Shown one piece after another: positions 44,850 to 56,815 of a stretch of DNA of 64,000 nucleotides; the stretch's first letter is position 1, and each line of letters begins with the position of its first letter. The stretch lies in contig NC_065414.1 of NCBI RefSeq assembly GCF_024362695.1, positions 2,063,501 through 2,127,500 of the forward strand, read 5' to 3'. The stretch is from Pectinophora gossypiella (lineage: Eukaryota > Arthropoda > Insecta > Lepidoptera > Gelechiidae). Under the pieces are notes generated by a model. The model saw nothing but the letters and a program-made list of their open reading frames with translations. It did not search any database and was not told the DNA's origin. The position numbers were made by a program, and so were the translations under genes.

Positions 44850-45589
44850 CACGCAAACCTTCAAACGAGCAGACATAAATCAGTGAGGCCGTTGTCCCCG
44901 CCGGAACCGGAAGCGGAGTCGATGCACCCTACGCCCACACGTACACACACTCACACAGAGACAATGCCCCAGTGTGGCGTATACAGAGCTACGCGGAAGT
45001 TGAACGTTAGCACACATTTTCCACGCGCACATTGACAGTTTTCACTGTGTAACAGAGTGTCTCTAACGCACACATTGACCGAGCTTTTCCCAGGATGTTT
45101 TGTGTGTGTGGGTGCCGCCGTGTCGCTACAGGTCAAGGGGGTGTGGCAAGTACAGATATGGTAGAGGCTGTATGAGGAACTAGGCGAGTGCGGGTGTGTG
45201 CGTGAGTTCACCGGAGAGTAGGAAGCGCGATACAGTGTGTTCGGTTATTACCGCTGCGGTTTGTTGCATAATGATTGTTGTTAACATTCATGGCTTGAAG
45301 GCTCCGTTTATGTTGTAACCCGAAATGTTATACAGCAAAGGTATTTTACTAAGGGTAGTAGTAACCATCCGTTAGTATAAGATTTTACATCTAGGTAAGT
45401 ACATTAATAACTTGCTAACTAAATATCTTATTTTGGCTTCTATAGCAATTATGCCCTAAACTTCCCACCTGTATTCTGAGACGCCTATGGAATCATTATA
45501 AAGGTGATTAAAAACTTATCTTCAAAAAATAAGTGCCTATTATTTTAAATCATGGAAGTTTCAGGATTGCAGTCATAATTTTCCGAGCA

Positions 45590-45800
45590 GCCTGTGTGTG
45601 GGGTGCGGCGCGCACGTGTCTACTGCGTCCTGGGCGCGGGGCGACGCGGGGTAGAGAGCGGTGGAAGAGGGGACAGAACGGGGGACGGGGGAGAGCGGGG
45701 AACGGCGGGTGAAGTGGGGGGGAGCCAGGGCGCCGCACCCCCGTTCACGGCCAGGGGTCGGCGACCGCCCGGCCGACGTAACCCCGCTACGGGCTACGAG
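45590..45800. other. GC-rich, CpG-containing island
   Basis: About 200 bases rich in G and CpG (GCGGCGCGCACGTG, GGGCGCGGGGCGACGCGGGG) in an AT-rich region. Possible promoter or first exon, or a GC-rich repeat. No splice-supported exon found. Confidence 0.35.
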
Positions 45801-46454
45801 CTACGTAGCTTCCTCTTTTGTTTTAATTCTCGTATATCTACGCCTATTGTTAGTTATTGGGTCACGTCGCTTGACATAATGTAACGTCTTCCCTTTTCCT
45901 CTAGCCGCGTCCGCTTCGAATTTGTTCTTAAATATACGCGGAAGTGTTTATTGAAACGTATTTTTTTTTACCTCATGCAGTTCTTGGAAATAGTTAATTT
46001 ATTTCCTAAAGTACTTATTAACTTTTCTCAGTTCCAATATCTATTCGTCATTTTGTCCACCATTACTACTTTTGTCAGGCGAAACGTCCACAATGTGCAG
46101 TCGAGCAAAAAGTCCGCGGAATCGAAATAGCGAAGGGGTGGTGGAGGTTTCAGTCGTGTCGGATTGTGGATCGGAATAATTAATGACGCCGATATTTCAT
46201 GACGTGTCTACGCCAGGGTGTGGACGTAATGTGCTTTAAAATGCTAGCGAGGTTGTGTGTGGGCACTAGGAGATCAGGACATATTACTGCCTAATTGGCG
46301 GGTCTGCTAGACTAATTGGTGTCTTTGTTTTGGGAATTTGAAAACGAGGAAGTGAAATTTGTATGTTATTGAAAATACATTTCCTTGTTGTTGACAACAA
46401 ATAATACGAGTTTATTATTCTTTTACTAAAAATAACATATGTATTTTTATGGAG

Positions 46455-46766
46455 AAGCCATGGTAGCCCAGTTGGTAGAATGCCTGCCTCTCAATATGAG
46501 GTCGCAGGTTCGAATTCAGCACAGGCCTAAACCAATGATTGTCGAATTTGTCTTCGAATTAATGTTTCCTAGTGAAGGAAACCATCGTGAGGAAACCCAC
46601 ATTCCCGAGAAATGCATTTCCGGAGGTAGGTGACAACCTGTATTGGGCTGGTTTCCCCTTCGTGGGTTGGAAAGTCAGACAGGCAGTCGCTTCTGTAAAA
46701 AACCGCACCTGTCAAATCTTCAGGTTAGGTAAGCGGACCCTGTGAAAAACGGGATAATGCTAGGGA
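46455..46766 (+). mobile_element. SINE family S2, complete plus-strand copy
   Basis: Head GCCATGGTAGCCCAGTTGG, box B GCAGGTTCGAATTC, body CCGAGAAATGCATTTCCGG, tail TAGGTAAGCGGACCCTGTG. The best example of this family in the window. Confidence 0.85.
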
Positions 46767-47035
46767 GACGGATGTATTTTTATGAAACAGGGTTTTTTTT
46801 ATTTTGTTGTGTTTTTCAACCAAAATGCTTGCGGCATTTCAGCTGAATTCGGTAAAAAATATCTCCTTTTTCTATTCAAAATCCTGATTAGTTTATCTTG
46901 GGTGTGTCTTACATTGTACACCTATAAATATAGGTACTTATATTTGAAACGAACCCACCAAAATAAGTTACTAAAAACATTCGGGAAGTAAAAGAGCGGG
47001 AAGAAAGAAATCACGCGAAAGCGTCACCGTTACAT

Positions 47036-47230
47036 AAGCCGGCGGGGAGCGGGGTTACGCAAGTGCGGGGAGTGGGAATGACGGGGGAGTGTGGGACGGA
47101 GGGGGGGACGATCGATGCGCGGCCGTTCACCCGCCTGCAATGCGCCGCGACGCACCGCCACCGGCCTCTGCCGCCCTGGTACCCACCGCACAGGCCGCGC
47201 GGGGGAAAATGGGAAACTCGCCCCGGAAAA
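47036..47230. other. Second GC-rich island
   Basis: Contains CCGGCGGGGAGCGGGG, GCGCGGCCG and GCGCCGCGACGC. Function unknown; same remarks as the island at 45.6 kb. Confidence 0.35.
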
Positions 47231-47718
47231 TTCGTTTTACCAATTTTCCCCCATTTTAATAGAAAAAATTACGTTATTTTTTAGGCTATCCCGATGAGTT
47301 TGATGTAATGAAAAGGCAACTTCTGATAGGTATTATGCTGAACTTTTAAGACAAGTATCAGAGGCACAACTTTTCATTGCTTCTTCATAATATTTTTACG
47401 TTATAATATTCAATTGCGGGATAGATACAAAATACAACCACCACGTGTACTTCTGCAGTTTTTTGTCTAGTTTAGTCATTTAGTATAATTATATATCTAT
47501 CTATTCTTAATAAACTGTAATAATTGCCCAAATTTGAAAATAATATGTAGACTATAGGTAACTGGGTAACAGTGATTTGTGAGGTATGTACCTAAATGTA
47601 AAGTAAGATAATTATTTTATAATAATAAAATTATATTTATTTTATACCTGTTACAAGAAGAGATATGCTGAAGCCAATTATTTTTATACACGAAAAAGAA
47701 AAATTAAACCGTCTGGCG

Positions 47719-47758
47719 CACGTAGTGACTACGTGACTTTACGTTACGCGGCGTAACG
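47719..47758. repeat. Two adjacent short palindromes
   Basis: CACGTAGT-G-ACTACGTG at 47719-47735 and CGTTACGC-G-GCGTAACG at 47742-47758, both perfect. Confidence 0.7.
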
Positions 47759-48104
47759 CCTCTACGCGCGTGCTACGAATAGCTACGTGTCTATGCATGT
47801 GTGTGTATGTTTGTTGAGAGATTGATTTTCCCGGGTTTAGTATTCGACGCCCGTCCCCGGAATATTCCGTATAATGGGATTTCAACCGCTACGCTTTCAT
47901 TACGGAAGTTACGATTTCGTCGATATTTAATGAAAATATATTTCTCGAAATTAAGCGCTTCTTTGTAATTGTTTAATGTACTTATGAGTCTTTCTGTATT
48001 TTATATTAAATTGGCACCAATGAAATAGCAAGCTAATGCTACTTTTATAATTATTGTGTCATCTAGGCACCATCAGTGCGTGCTAGCAATATATTCTGAT
48101 GTGT

Positions 48105-48300
48105 TTTATCTTAGCAATACCTCGCAGTAGACAAGCTAGTTTCAATCCAGGTAAAAAACTGTGGGTCTAATTTATACCTGGAGTGAAATTAATTGAAGGA
48201 AATTGAGGAATTTTCGAGAAAAGAATAAAAAAATCACATCAGAGTGTGATTTTTCAAAAGGCGTTTACGAAGTTGTCACTATAAAGCGATGATATATATA
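48105..48300. repeat. Dispersed repeat F copy
   Basis: GACAAGCTAGTTTCAATCC, GGAGTGAAATTAATTGAAGG and CACATCAGAGTGTGATTTTT match the family seen at 12885 and 39745. Confidence 0.5.
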
Positions 48301-48448
48301 CCTTTTGGCGTCATAAATCGTATGACGCCTATGATGATTTGCTTTATTGTCTCCAAGAACCCGCAGTGGAGAAGCGTGGTGGAGTATTGTATCTTGCGGG
48401 TATTATAATATAATAGCTGTATAATATTTTTATGTATTTTTTTTACTA

Positions 48449-48592
48449 CCTAACCTGTATTGGGCTTGTTTTCCCTTCGCGGGTTGGAAGTTAGAAGGTC
48501 AGACAAGCAGTCGCTTCTGTAAAAAACCGGACCTGTCAAATCTTCGGGTTAGTTAAGCGGACCCTGTGAAAAACGGATAATGCTAGACATGA
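48449..48592 (+). mobile_element. SINE family S2 tail
   Basis: AACCTGTATTGGGCTTGTTT to GAAAAACGGATAATGCTAG, followed by GATGAT units. Head absent. Confidence 0.75.
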
Positions 48593-48719
48593 TGGAGATG
48601 ATGACGATGATGATGATTTTTTTTACTTAAAATTAGTCGGCTTTTTCTCCTTTCTCCCGCCCCGAGACCCTTAGGGAAAAGGTAGATCGGAGTCCCTCTC
48701 TATAAACAGTGTTCCCTAA

Positions 48720-48970
48720 AACTTTTGCAAGTATTATTGTTGTGTGAATGGCGGCTTGTTCCTGCATATGTATGTTTATACCTCTATGTGCATCTAGTTG
48801 GTGGCAATTGTCAAATATTTTAATTCTTGATTTTAATCCTAATTTTGATTTTCATTTATCTTATCTAATTTAATTTAAATTTTTAGTTTATAATTTTTGT
48901 ACCTACTTATCTATTATTTTTATATGGACGTTATTATGGTCTGAAAATAAATTATTTGAATTTGAATTAT
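48720..48970 (+). repeat. Retroposon 3' end-like sequence
   Basis: AT-rich sequence ending TGGTCTGAAAATAAATTATT then TGAATTTGAATTATG, resembling the 3' UTR and tail of a non-LTR element. No frame retained. Confidence 0.35.
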
Positions 48971-49355
48971 GTTATGTAATAATAATAATTATTATTTTAA
49001 TAATTATTTCTTTATTATATTTTATTATGTTATATTGAGTATTATATGAATATTTATATTATATTGAGTTTAATTATAAAACCGCGCCCAGACTGTTCAG
49101 TTATGTCATCTGCTGCAATATTGAGTTAGGTGGCAGCTACCACTCAATTTGGACAGAGTGAGTGCAAACATTTTTTTTATTTGCTAAAATCCACGCCGGA
49201 ACTAAATTGCTTTTCGTTATGGTTTTGTTGACAGTGAGATGTGGGTGTGAGGTTGCATTTTTTAAAACGTCCATATTTGTATAACGTAAGTACTCCATTC
49301 CTTTTTAATAGCCATTCAAACCAACAATCTATGGGTAAGTACCACACAATACGGG

Positions 49356-49892
49356 GTGTTAGTGACCTCGTGAGGAGCTCGGTGGCGCAGCGGTAAACGC
49401 GCTCGGTCTGCGATTGTTGACGTAAAGCAACTTTCGCAGAGGCCGGTCATAGGATGGGTGACCACAAAAAAAAAAGTTTTCATCTCGAGCTCCTCCGTGC
49501 TTCGGAAGGCACGTTAAGCCGTTGGTCCCGGCTGCATTAGCAGTCGTTAATAACCACCAATCCGCACTGGGCCCGCGTGGTGGTTTAAGGCCCGATCTCC
49601 CTATCCATCCATAGGGAAGGCCCGTGCCCCAACAGTGGGGACGTTTATGGGCTGATGATGATGATGAGTGACCTCGTAACGAATACTGAAGGGGATGGTT
49701 CAGACCATGATTCTGAGTTAATATCAAGTGGAATTTTACGTCGCAAAATTATTGCTTTTTTTAGTTATTTTTATTATTTTCAATTCTATACTTTTGCGAT
49801 GGAAAATTCCACTTGATATTAACTCAGAATAATGAGCTGAATCATCCCTCTCAGTATTCGTTACGATAATGTCACTTACACCCCATACAAGT
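49356..49892. mobile_element. MITE interrupted by an S3 SINE
   Basis: Outer ends GGTGTTAGTGACCTCGT and ACGATAATGTCACTTACACC mirror each other; inside, TTCTGAGTTAATATCAAGTG is mirrored by CACTTGATATTAACTCAGAA. The element is split by the SINE at 49372-49666. Relatives lie at 49917-50185 and 59600-59790. Confidence 0.8.
49372..49666 (+). mobile_element. SINE family S3, complete, 11-bp duplication
   Basis: Starts GAGGAGCTCGGTGGCGCAG and ends in GATGATGATGATG. AGTGACCTCGT flanks it at 49361-49371 and 49667-49677. A reference copy for the family, in plus orientation. Confidence 0.92.
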
Positions 49893-49916
49893 TCATACAG
49901 GTAGCCATACAAGTAG

Positions 49917-50185
49917 GTATGGGTATTAGTGACACCGTAATGGTTGGACCGTTGGTTCAGACCATGATTCTGAGTTGATATCAAGTGGAATTTCCTGTCG
50001 GAAAATTCATGAAAATTTTTGTGTCGTTTTTAATTATTTTCAGTTCCATACTTTTGCGACGGAAAATTCGACTTGATATCAACTGAGAATCATAGTTTGA
50101 ATCATCAATCAATCAATCAAATATACTTAATATACTAATCATCCCTCAAAGTTTTCGTTACGATGTCACTAATCCCTGTATATAT
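49917..50185. mobile_element. MITE, relative of the element at 49356
   Basis: TATTAGTGACACCGTAATGG ... ATTCTGAGTTGATATCAAG and mirrored CTTGATATCAACTGAGAATC ... CGATGTCACTAATCCC. Contains an (AATC)n run at 50101. Confidence 0.75.
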
Positions 50186-50211
50186 ATTTTTTAAATGGTG
50201 ATGATGTGATC
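50164..50211 (+). repeat. 48-bp direct repeat, left copy
   Basis: TGTCACTAATCCCTGTATATA to GATGATGTGATC; differs at one position from 50997-51044. Confidence 0.9.
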
Positions 50212-50314
50212 CAGCCGGTTTCGGCTACGGCGACTGCTTCAACTCCAACGTTCATATGTGCTCACACGTGGCTTATATAACCATTTTTTATATACACATT
50301 ACTAAATCACCATC

Positions 50315-50445
50315 ATTAATTTAAGAGCCACGCTCTTGTTGGTGTAGCATTCTCCATTCTTGTCTATCAAAGACCAATTCTTTCACTTCCTTATAAGACA
50401 CGACGTTCACCTTCTCTTTTTCGCGATTCGTAAGTAAATCTATTA
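50315..50445 (-). mobile_element. LINE tail, minus strand
   Basis: AATTTAAGAGCCACGCTCTTG, CTTATAAGACACGACGTTCA and CCTTCTCTTTTTCGCG are the reverse of the LINE 3' end seen at 13677-13905. Confidence 0.7.
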
Positions 50446-50996
50446 TTATTTATTATTACTAACATCTAACATACACCAGCACACTGCAGAGCAAATCTTC
50501 TCTCCCTTTCTTCCACTCCTCCCGATCTTGGGTTTTCTCTTTCTAAGACGTCAACCTACCTATGTATATATGGTTACGTAAAAAGACTTTATTAAAAAAA
50601 GCATTTAGTATATAAAATCGAAATTTAAACAATAAAAAACCCCAACTTACCGTCGCCAATATCTACTTAATAAAAAAACAACGAAGGCGTGAACGTTCGA
50701 ATATTGAAATTCAAATGACCAATACGCGTCAAAATATTTCAAGGTTGACATGCATTGTACCAGCCAGCAGTAATAGTGCGGTGCAACGATGCACTGACCT
50801 ACCCCTACCGCCGGCGCAGTGCGGCACCCTATAGGTACAGCACTACAGACAGTAGGTATACAGCCACAACCCAGACCGTGCTAGCACTAAATTATACACC
50901 ACTAGGTTTATTGTAGGGGACGTGGTGCCGCTAAAAGTGTGGAGTTAGGGACTGTTTTGTCGAACTGATTTGAATTTAGAATCATCGAAGGCGCGC

Positions 50997-51044
50997 TGTC
51001 ACTAATCTCTGTATATATATTTTTTAAATGGTGATGATGTGATC
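50997..51044 (+). repeat. 48-bp direct repeat, right copy
   Basis: Copy of 50164-50211 with one change, directly followed by a hairpin MITE end. Confidence 0.9.
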
Positions 51045-51385
51045 AGGGGGTTAAAAAGGCCACATCGAAGCAATTCATATAAAAAACAATATTGCTATTT
51101 GACATTCGCGCACATAAAAGTGAGTGCGCTATGTCATCAAATTTGGGGGCGAGCCTATTGCCATTAACCGGGCCAAATCCTGGAAACCACGGGATATCAA
51201 TTACCTACCTATCTTATATGCCGGGATTCCGAACCCGTGACCCTAGTGGGCCGATAGCTTCTTTGTAGTCAGGGGGGTTAAAAATATCTAAAAAGAAATT
51301 TTGCAATTTGACATTTGCGCACATGAAAGTAAGTGCGCAATGTCAACTAATGGCAGATAGCAATATTGCTTTTTAGTAAGTTTCG
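51045..51385. mobile_element. Two direct partial copies of a hairpin MITE
   Basis: AGGGGGGTTAAAAAGGCCAC at 51046 and AGGGGGGTTAAAAATATC at 51272 both continue into TTTGACATT(C/T)GCGCACAT and AGTGCGC. Between them is a tRNA-like fragment (CCGGGATTCCGAACCCGTG). Related to the complete copy at 56112. Confidence 0.65.
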
Positions 51386-51808
51386 AAGAAATGTCACCTT
51401 TTTAAGTAATAGAAATCTCAGCAGGCATTATAGAAGTAGGTATCCGCTGTAATGAAAATGTTTAATCAATGACAACATGGTTGAAGATTCGTGGAATGAA
51501 GACTATTACAATCATGAAGTTACAGTTCCACGAAAAACCGTGCAAAACAATCTTTTCTCTGGAATAAATCTTGAAATAAATTCGTGGAATATCTCAATAG
51601 ACTGTTTTGGAAAACGATAATCAGTATTTTCAATGAAATAAGCTCAAATATGGTTAAGCTGGATTTCCAATAAGTAATATAAGTAATTTAACAAACAATA
51701 GTTGTTTTTGTTGATGTAACAGAATGTTTGGTAAAGCGCGGGTACTTAGTTTATCTTGCGATGGATGTACCTCTCTTACCCCAATTGGGATATAGTCGTG
51801 AACTGACA

Positions 51809-52117
51809 TAAACATAACATAAACTGCCTATATACGTCCCACTGCTGGGCACAGGCCTCCCCTCAATCAACCGGAGGGGGTAAGGAGCATACTCCACCAC
51901 GCTGCTCCACTGCGGGTTGGTGGAGGTGTTTTTTTTACGGCTAATAGCCGGGACCAACGGCTTAACGTGCCCTCCGAAGCACGGAAACATCTTACTTTTT
52001 CGGACAATCAGGTGATTCAATCCTGAAAAGTCCTTACCAAACAAAGGACAGTCTCACAAAGTGATTTCGACAATGTCCCCATCGGGAATCGAACCCAGAC
52101 CTTCCAGATCGTGAGCT
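51809..52117 (-). mobile_element. SINE family S4, complete, minus strand
   Basis: Tail TACGTCCCACTGCTGGGCAC on the left and head GGGAATCGAACCCAGACC on the right. Confidence 0.85.
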
Positions 52118-52249
52118 TATGTTATGTTAAATTTTCCAGTTTCTTGTATGTAAATACTTAGTTACTTCACAATTTACTAGGAAACATATTTAAAATGTAA
52201 AATAGAGTTAGTTATATATTTGTTTATTTTGTAGGTAATATAAGATATA

Positions 52250-52348
52250 TTCTCTTCTTATCGTGTGGGCTGTGAGGTGGTATAACAACCTCATCAACCC
52301 TGGTGTCAGGGTTATGATTGAGCCGCCAAAGGCCCCTGACATGGCTTA
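52250..52348 (-). mobile_element. SINE family S1 tail fragment
   Basis: CAACCTCATCAACCCTGGTG and CCGCCAAAGGCCCCTGACAT. Confidence 0.7.
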
Positions 52349-53478
52349 AAATTATTTATTTGCCATAAAATAAATACCGTTTAAAAGATGGAACAAAATT
52401 AGAAAAATACGATGCGAAAGACCGGTCCGCTTGCCTTAAGCAATAAGCATAGAATAAAGAATGATACTGGCAACTATTATTTATTCTGCTGTACTGACCT
52501 CACCTCCTCTGGGTTACTTTAGTCACACCCCGGACACTTCATACAAACAACCTCGTTTTACACAGACACCACACATTGACGTTACCGTACACGCGCATCT
52601 GTGTGTGTGACGTCTGGCGCCATACGATTCAAGTCTAAACTATGTTCGAGGGGGGGTGAGGTAAACCTAGCTCAGCTGGTGGGGAGCGGAGAGTTGCCGT
52701 TCTATACGTAGTATTATTCCTTATTCTCTGCTTTAGTTACAAATGGCCGTAAGCCGGTAAGGAGTAAGGAGAGCGCACGGTGTGTTTGTCTCGCTCTCAC
52801 TTGAGCTTACGCGGCATACGGTAAGAATGAGATTATTGTATGGAGTGTCCGGAGTCCGCATAGTCAGTGGTCCCGCAGACGGTGTGCAGTCTAGACGTGG
52901 GGCTCCGAGTGCATTTTTCTGTCTGGACCAACCCTCGCGGAACCCCTCGTCTGACTTGTTTAATATATTTAATTTCAAATCGGTACACGACATTCAATCC
53001 ATACTCGAATCACCCTCTGTTTGGAGATTCGAAGGGAACACTTGACCTTGCTTGCCTTCAGGGTGATCGGTTTTGTATCGTCTTATTTGTAAATGAGTAT
53101 TTTATGTCTCGTGCAACGTTTAAAATGTTCGGAAATTAATTTAGGGTGGTATTAAAAAACTAATCTCAGCTGAGACTGCCCTATAGACTACACTCAAGTC
53201 CCTGTTTTTATATAAGAACTGTCACATTGATATGATCTTGAAGGCAGTCTCGAAGCTGAGTTAAGTTTATTAGACTGCAGATGTTGAGAGTGCATACAGA
53301 ATATCGAAAGCAAAAAAGCATTTTTTTATGTTTTATTGAAAAACATACGAAGACATTTTAAATAACAATGGAACGTACCTAAAAAGATTGACATGTATAT
53401 AAAAAAAAACTTAATAAGACCAAGGAGGCTGTCGTTAACAGCAGATAACCTACGTTGTGAAAATAAAATAATATAACA

Positions 53479-53742
53479 TAAAATCACGACTATATCTCAA
53501 TGGGATAGGCAGAAGTACATCCATCCGTGATGAACTAAGTATCCACACCTCACCGAACTTTCTGTTAGACCAACTAAAAAAATAAATAAAATAAAATATC
53601 ATCAATATACAAAGGTGTATTTTTCAGCGATATGGCTCGCCACCTATCACTTTGGTCTAATAGAAAGCTGGGTGAGGTGTGGGTACTTAGGTCATCATGT
53701 GATGAAATGTACCTCTGACTAGCCCAATTGAGAATATAGAGT
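53479..53742. repeat. Facing pair of repeat B copies
   Basis: Forward copy 53479-53577 and reverse copy 53628-53742, separated by about 50 AT-rich bases, form an imperfect large hairpin. Confidence 0.65.
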
Positions 53743-53869
53743 GATATGTTATATGATAATTATGTAATAATTACATTCCTTCAGTCAACAATACTTACAT
53801 ATAAATACCCCGGTACTCGTAAACTTTCCACAGACTTAGGATTGTTTTCGCCCATACTTTCAGTTACGA

Positions 53870-54200
53870 TAGACTAAGATTGAGAAGGGAATGTTAAGTT
53901 GGTTAGGACACATAGAGCGAATGAAGGATAACAGGATTACGAAAGCGGTATATAAAGCAAAGGTTGGTGGTAGAGTTGGCAGAGGAAGACCTAGAAGGAC
54001 GTACATTGACCAAATTGGAGATGTGCTTAGAAAAGGTTCAGTACGATCTACTCTGTACCGGCGTGCGAGTATGAAACAATTTATGAATGTGGAGGAAGCA
54101 AGAGAAGTACGTCAGGATCGAAGCAAATGGAATGCCATAGTCTCTGCTTGCTTACCCTTCCAATTCATTGTTGCTTCAATCAACTATACCCACATTTATT
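53870..54200 (+). mobile_element. 5'-truncated LINE, reverse transcriptase C-terminus
   Basis: Reads MLSWLGHIERMKDNRITKAV and GRVGRGRPRRTYIDQI, then NVEEAREVRQDRSKWNAIVS, the usual C-terminal end of an insect non-LTR endonuclease-reverse transcriptase. Neither the catalytic core nor the endonuclease is present. A different lineage from the copies ending in GACAAGAGCG. Confidence 0.8.
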
Positions 54201-54359
54201 GTCTTCAAAACCTTTAGTTAAGGTTTTTTATATTATTTACTTACTTAAGTTTTTTTTAAGCGCGATTTCGAATAAATTGCCTGATTCGTAGACCAAGGAT
54301 GACATGTCCTGTAATCTGATAGAACCTTATGAGTGAAGCAATTATCTTTGCTGGACCGT

Positions 54360-54640
54360 GACCGGGGCTTGAGGAGGGTCGTTGCACCTCTCACCCCCCT
54401 TCCGCCCCCCGCCCCGCCCGGGGCAGCCGCCCCGCGGTTCATTATCAAAGTTCACTAGTACGCTACACACAGGTACAACCACCAGCTTCCGCTGACCTCC
54501 CACCCTGCCGCCGGTGTTTGAGCTTCAGCTAGTTTTGTTCTCTGGGGGTGCGTTATCGGAGGTCTGGTTGTGGTGGCCGCCGGAAGCCCGGGCGAAGAGC
54601 TGCAACGCGGAAATGCGCCACGACTCGCCGGCTAGTATGT
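54360..54640. other. GC-rich stretch
   Basis: CCCCGCCCGGGGCAGCCGCC lies in the first part, itself palindromic in character. No supported exon. Confidence 0.35.
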
Positions 54641-54734
54641 AGTTACTACTCTAGCGTAAATGGTATATGTAATGTATTACCGCTTTTGTGCGTACACGCC
54701 GCGATTATAATAATTACGTTACTGCTTTGTTTAT

Positions 54735-54935
54735 TTCAATTTCCCTCTTATCGCTATCGGCCCACCAGGGTCGATTAATTCTTTCAAATATAATTTCGCG
54801 CCCAACTGGTCATGCTCAGGCCTGTTTTCTTAAATTTTGTACCGGGTGAGAGCCTTTAGCGCTCTCAATTTGTCCGGTGAATCAGCAAATCTACAAAGTC
54901 ATGTTAAAAAAAATAACATTCAGCTGGACTGGTGG
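54735..54935 (+). repeat. Dispersed repeat G, copy 2
   Basis: Parallel to 27928-28200, including TCGATTAATTCTTTCAAATA. Confidence 0.55.
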
Positions 54936-55379
54936 AACGAATGAATGAATATTTTTTATTCGCATATAACAATTAGGAATTGTGTGCGAAATACTGAAAT
55001 AGAATAGTCAAAAATAAGTTTAATAAAACCTCAATTATAGAAAATAAATAAAAGTATTATGATAAAAATAAAATTAAATGGATCTGATGATGACTTGAGC
55101 TTTTGTTAAGAGTGGTTGAATACCATACATCTTTGCCTATCCCTTCTGGGATATAGGTGTGATTTTATATACATTATGTTATGAAATCTCATTTTATAAT
55201 TAAGTACCTTCAAGTGACGTTTCTAACCTATATTTATAAGTAATTGATCTAACAGCTGACTTCAAAAGATAGACTAACACATTTCAGTTAAAGTGACTTA
55301 CTGTCTTGTAGACAAGTGGCTAGGAGTGTGTGCGTGTGTATAGTACACCCCTGCCTACCTCTTCTGGGATACAGGCGTT

Positions 55380-55440
55380 ATCTTCTTCTATCGCGTGGGT
55401 GGATTACCAACCTCATCAACCCTGACAGGATTATTATTAC
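55380..55440 (-). mobile_element. SINE family S1 tail fragment
   Basis: TCTTCTTCTATCGCGTGGG and CCAACCTCATCAACCCTGAC. Confidence 0.6.
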
Positions 55441-56111
55441 AGGCGTGATTCTTTGTTTTAAACTAAAGTTATGTTTTGTTTGGAATCGTTACCAACAGGC
55501 GTTTAGGTGTATTTTGATTGAAGCCACTTCATCTAGAATACTCCATTCCCGCTGCGAGTGGGGAGGCGTGCGCCGGCGGTTACCATGGTGACGGTGTATC
55601 CTATTTTTGTGCCTAGCCTAGACAGAGCATTTAGCGAGGGGTTTCCAGGCACATAGCTACAAGCCCCGCCCACACAGAGTAGAGATTTTACTGGAAAATT
55701 TAAAATATTATTAGATTAGTACAATGTATAGAAATATACCGTGGCCGAGGTTTTTCTTGGTGATATTGGTTGATTTCAACGGAATGCCCGGTGAGGTGTG
55801 GGTACTTAGTTCATCCATTACAAGATTATTATAAGATGATGATTTGATTATTGTAAGATAGATGAACTAAGATAATACCTCTGACTACCCCAATTGGGAT
55901 ATAGTTGAGAGCTTATGTTTTTCTTGTAGCTACTTTTCCTTTGCTATACAGGTTGTGAGAAATTGCAGTATTTTAAATGGATAAAACGTTCGACAAAAAA
56001 TTATTTAAGTAATAAATAACTAAAAAATTTAACTATGCGTGTGTTCAAAGTGTAACTATGATACGTAATGTATAAAGATACTTTTGAGTATAACTTTGAA
56101 TTCATAATTAC

Positions 56112-56270
56112 CAGGGGGGTTAAAAAGGCCACATCAAAGTAATTTATCTAAGAAAGCATTATTGCTATTTGACAATTGTTTGCATTGCGCACTTAATTTT
56201 ATATGCGCAAATGTCAAATTGTAATATCGCGTTCTTAGATGAATTTGATGTGGCCTTTTTAATCCCCCTG
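56112..56270. mobile_element. Complete hairpin MITE
   Basis: CAGGGGGGTTAAAAAGGCCA at the left is mirrored by TGGCCTTTTTAATCCCCCTG at the right; the inner TTTGACAATTG and CAAATGTCAAATTG regions also pair. About 160 bases. Confidence 0.8.
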
Positions 56271-56434
56271 CTTTGTGGATGGTTGGATTAGGTTAGGTTA
56301 GGGATTAAATTTATCGCGTATTGCAAGGTTATTTCACGCCTAAATAATATAAAAAGTATCCAGCGCTTAGTTGGATGTGACGAAGTTATTGATTCTTTGA
56401 AAAATTGTATTCTTTTTTCGAATAAACTAAAAAA

Positions 56435-56595
56435 ATAAATAAAATCAAAAGTCAGAATCGTTTATTCAACGTAATTATCATGGATAAACTCGTTGAAGGT
56501 CAATGTAACATTTTTTAATTTACTTAAGTACGTCATTTCGCAAGGTGTTATGGCTGAGGAGAAGTAATGACAAGAAACTGCAACAGCAACACATC
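56435..56595 (+). repeat. Dispersed repeat H, forward copy
   Basis: TTTATTCAACGTAATTATCA, GAAGGTCAATGTAACATTTT and GGTGTTATGGCTGAGGAGAA match 30955-31095 in opposite orientation. Confidence 0.55.
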
Positions 56596-56815
56596 TTTTA
56601 AAAACTATTCTATGTTCTTTCCCAAGGTCTAATCTACCTCTGTGCCAAATTCCATCAAAATAGGTTTGGTAGTTTTGGAGTGAAAGTGTAATAGACAGAG
56701 TTACTTTCGCATTTTTAATATACGTAGGTACTTACTAAAATTATAAGGCTTTTTTATGCCTTTTTCCACTGGGTCTTTCATGCGTATTATAACAACTATG
56801 ATTAATGATCTGTTA

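Noticed and set aside
49359..49727. 122-codon minus-strand frame
   Set aside because: Lies in the S3 SINE and recurs in part at the other S3 copies.
54548..54778. Basic frame with a hydrophobic end in GC-rich DNA
   Set aside because: Composition explains it, its end overlaps repeat G, and no splice sites or motifs were found.
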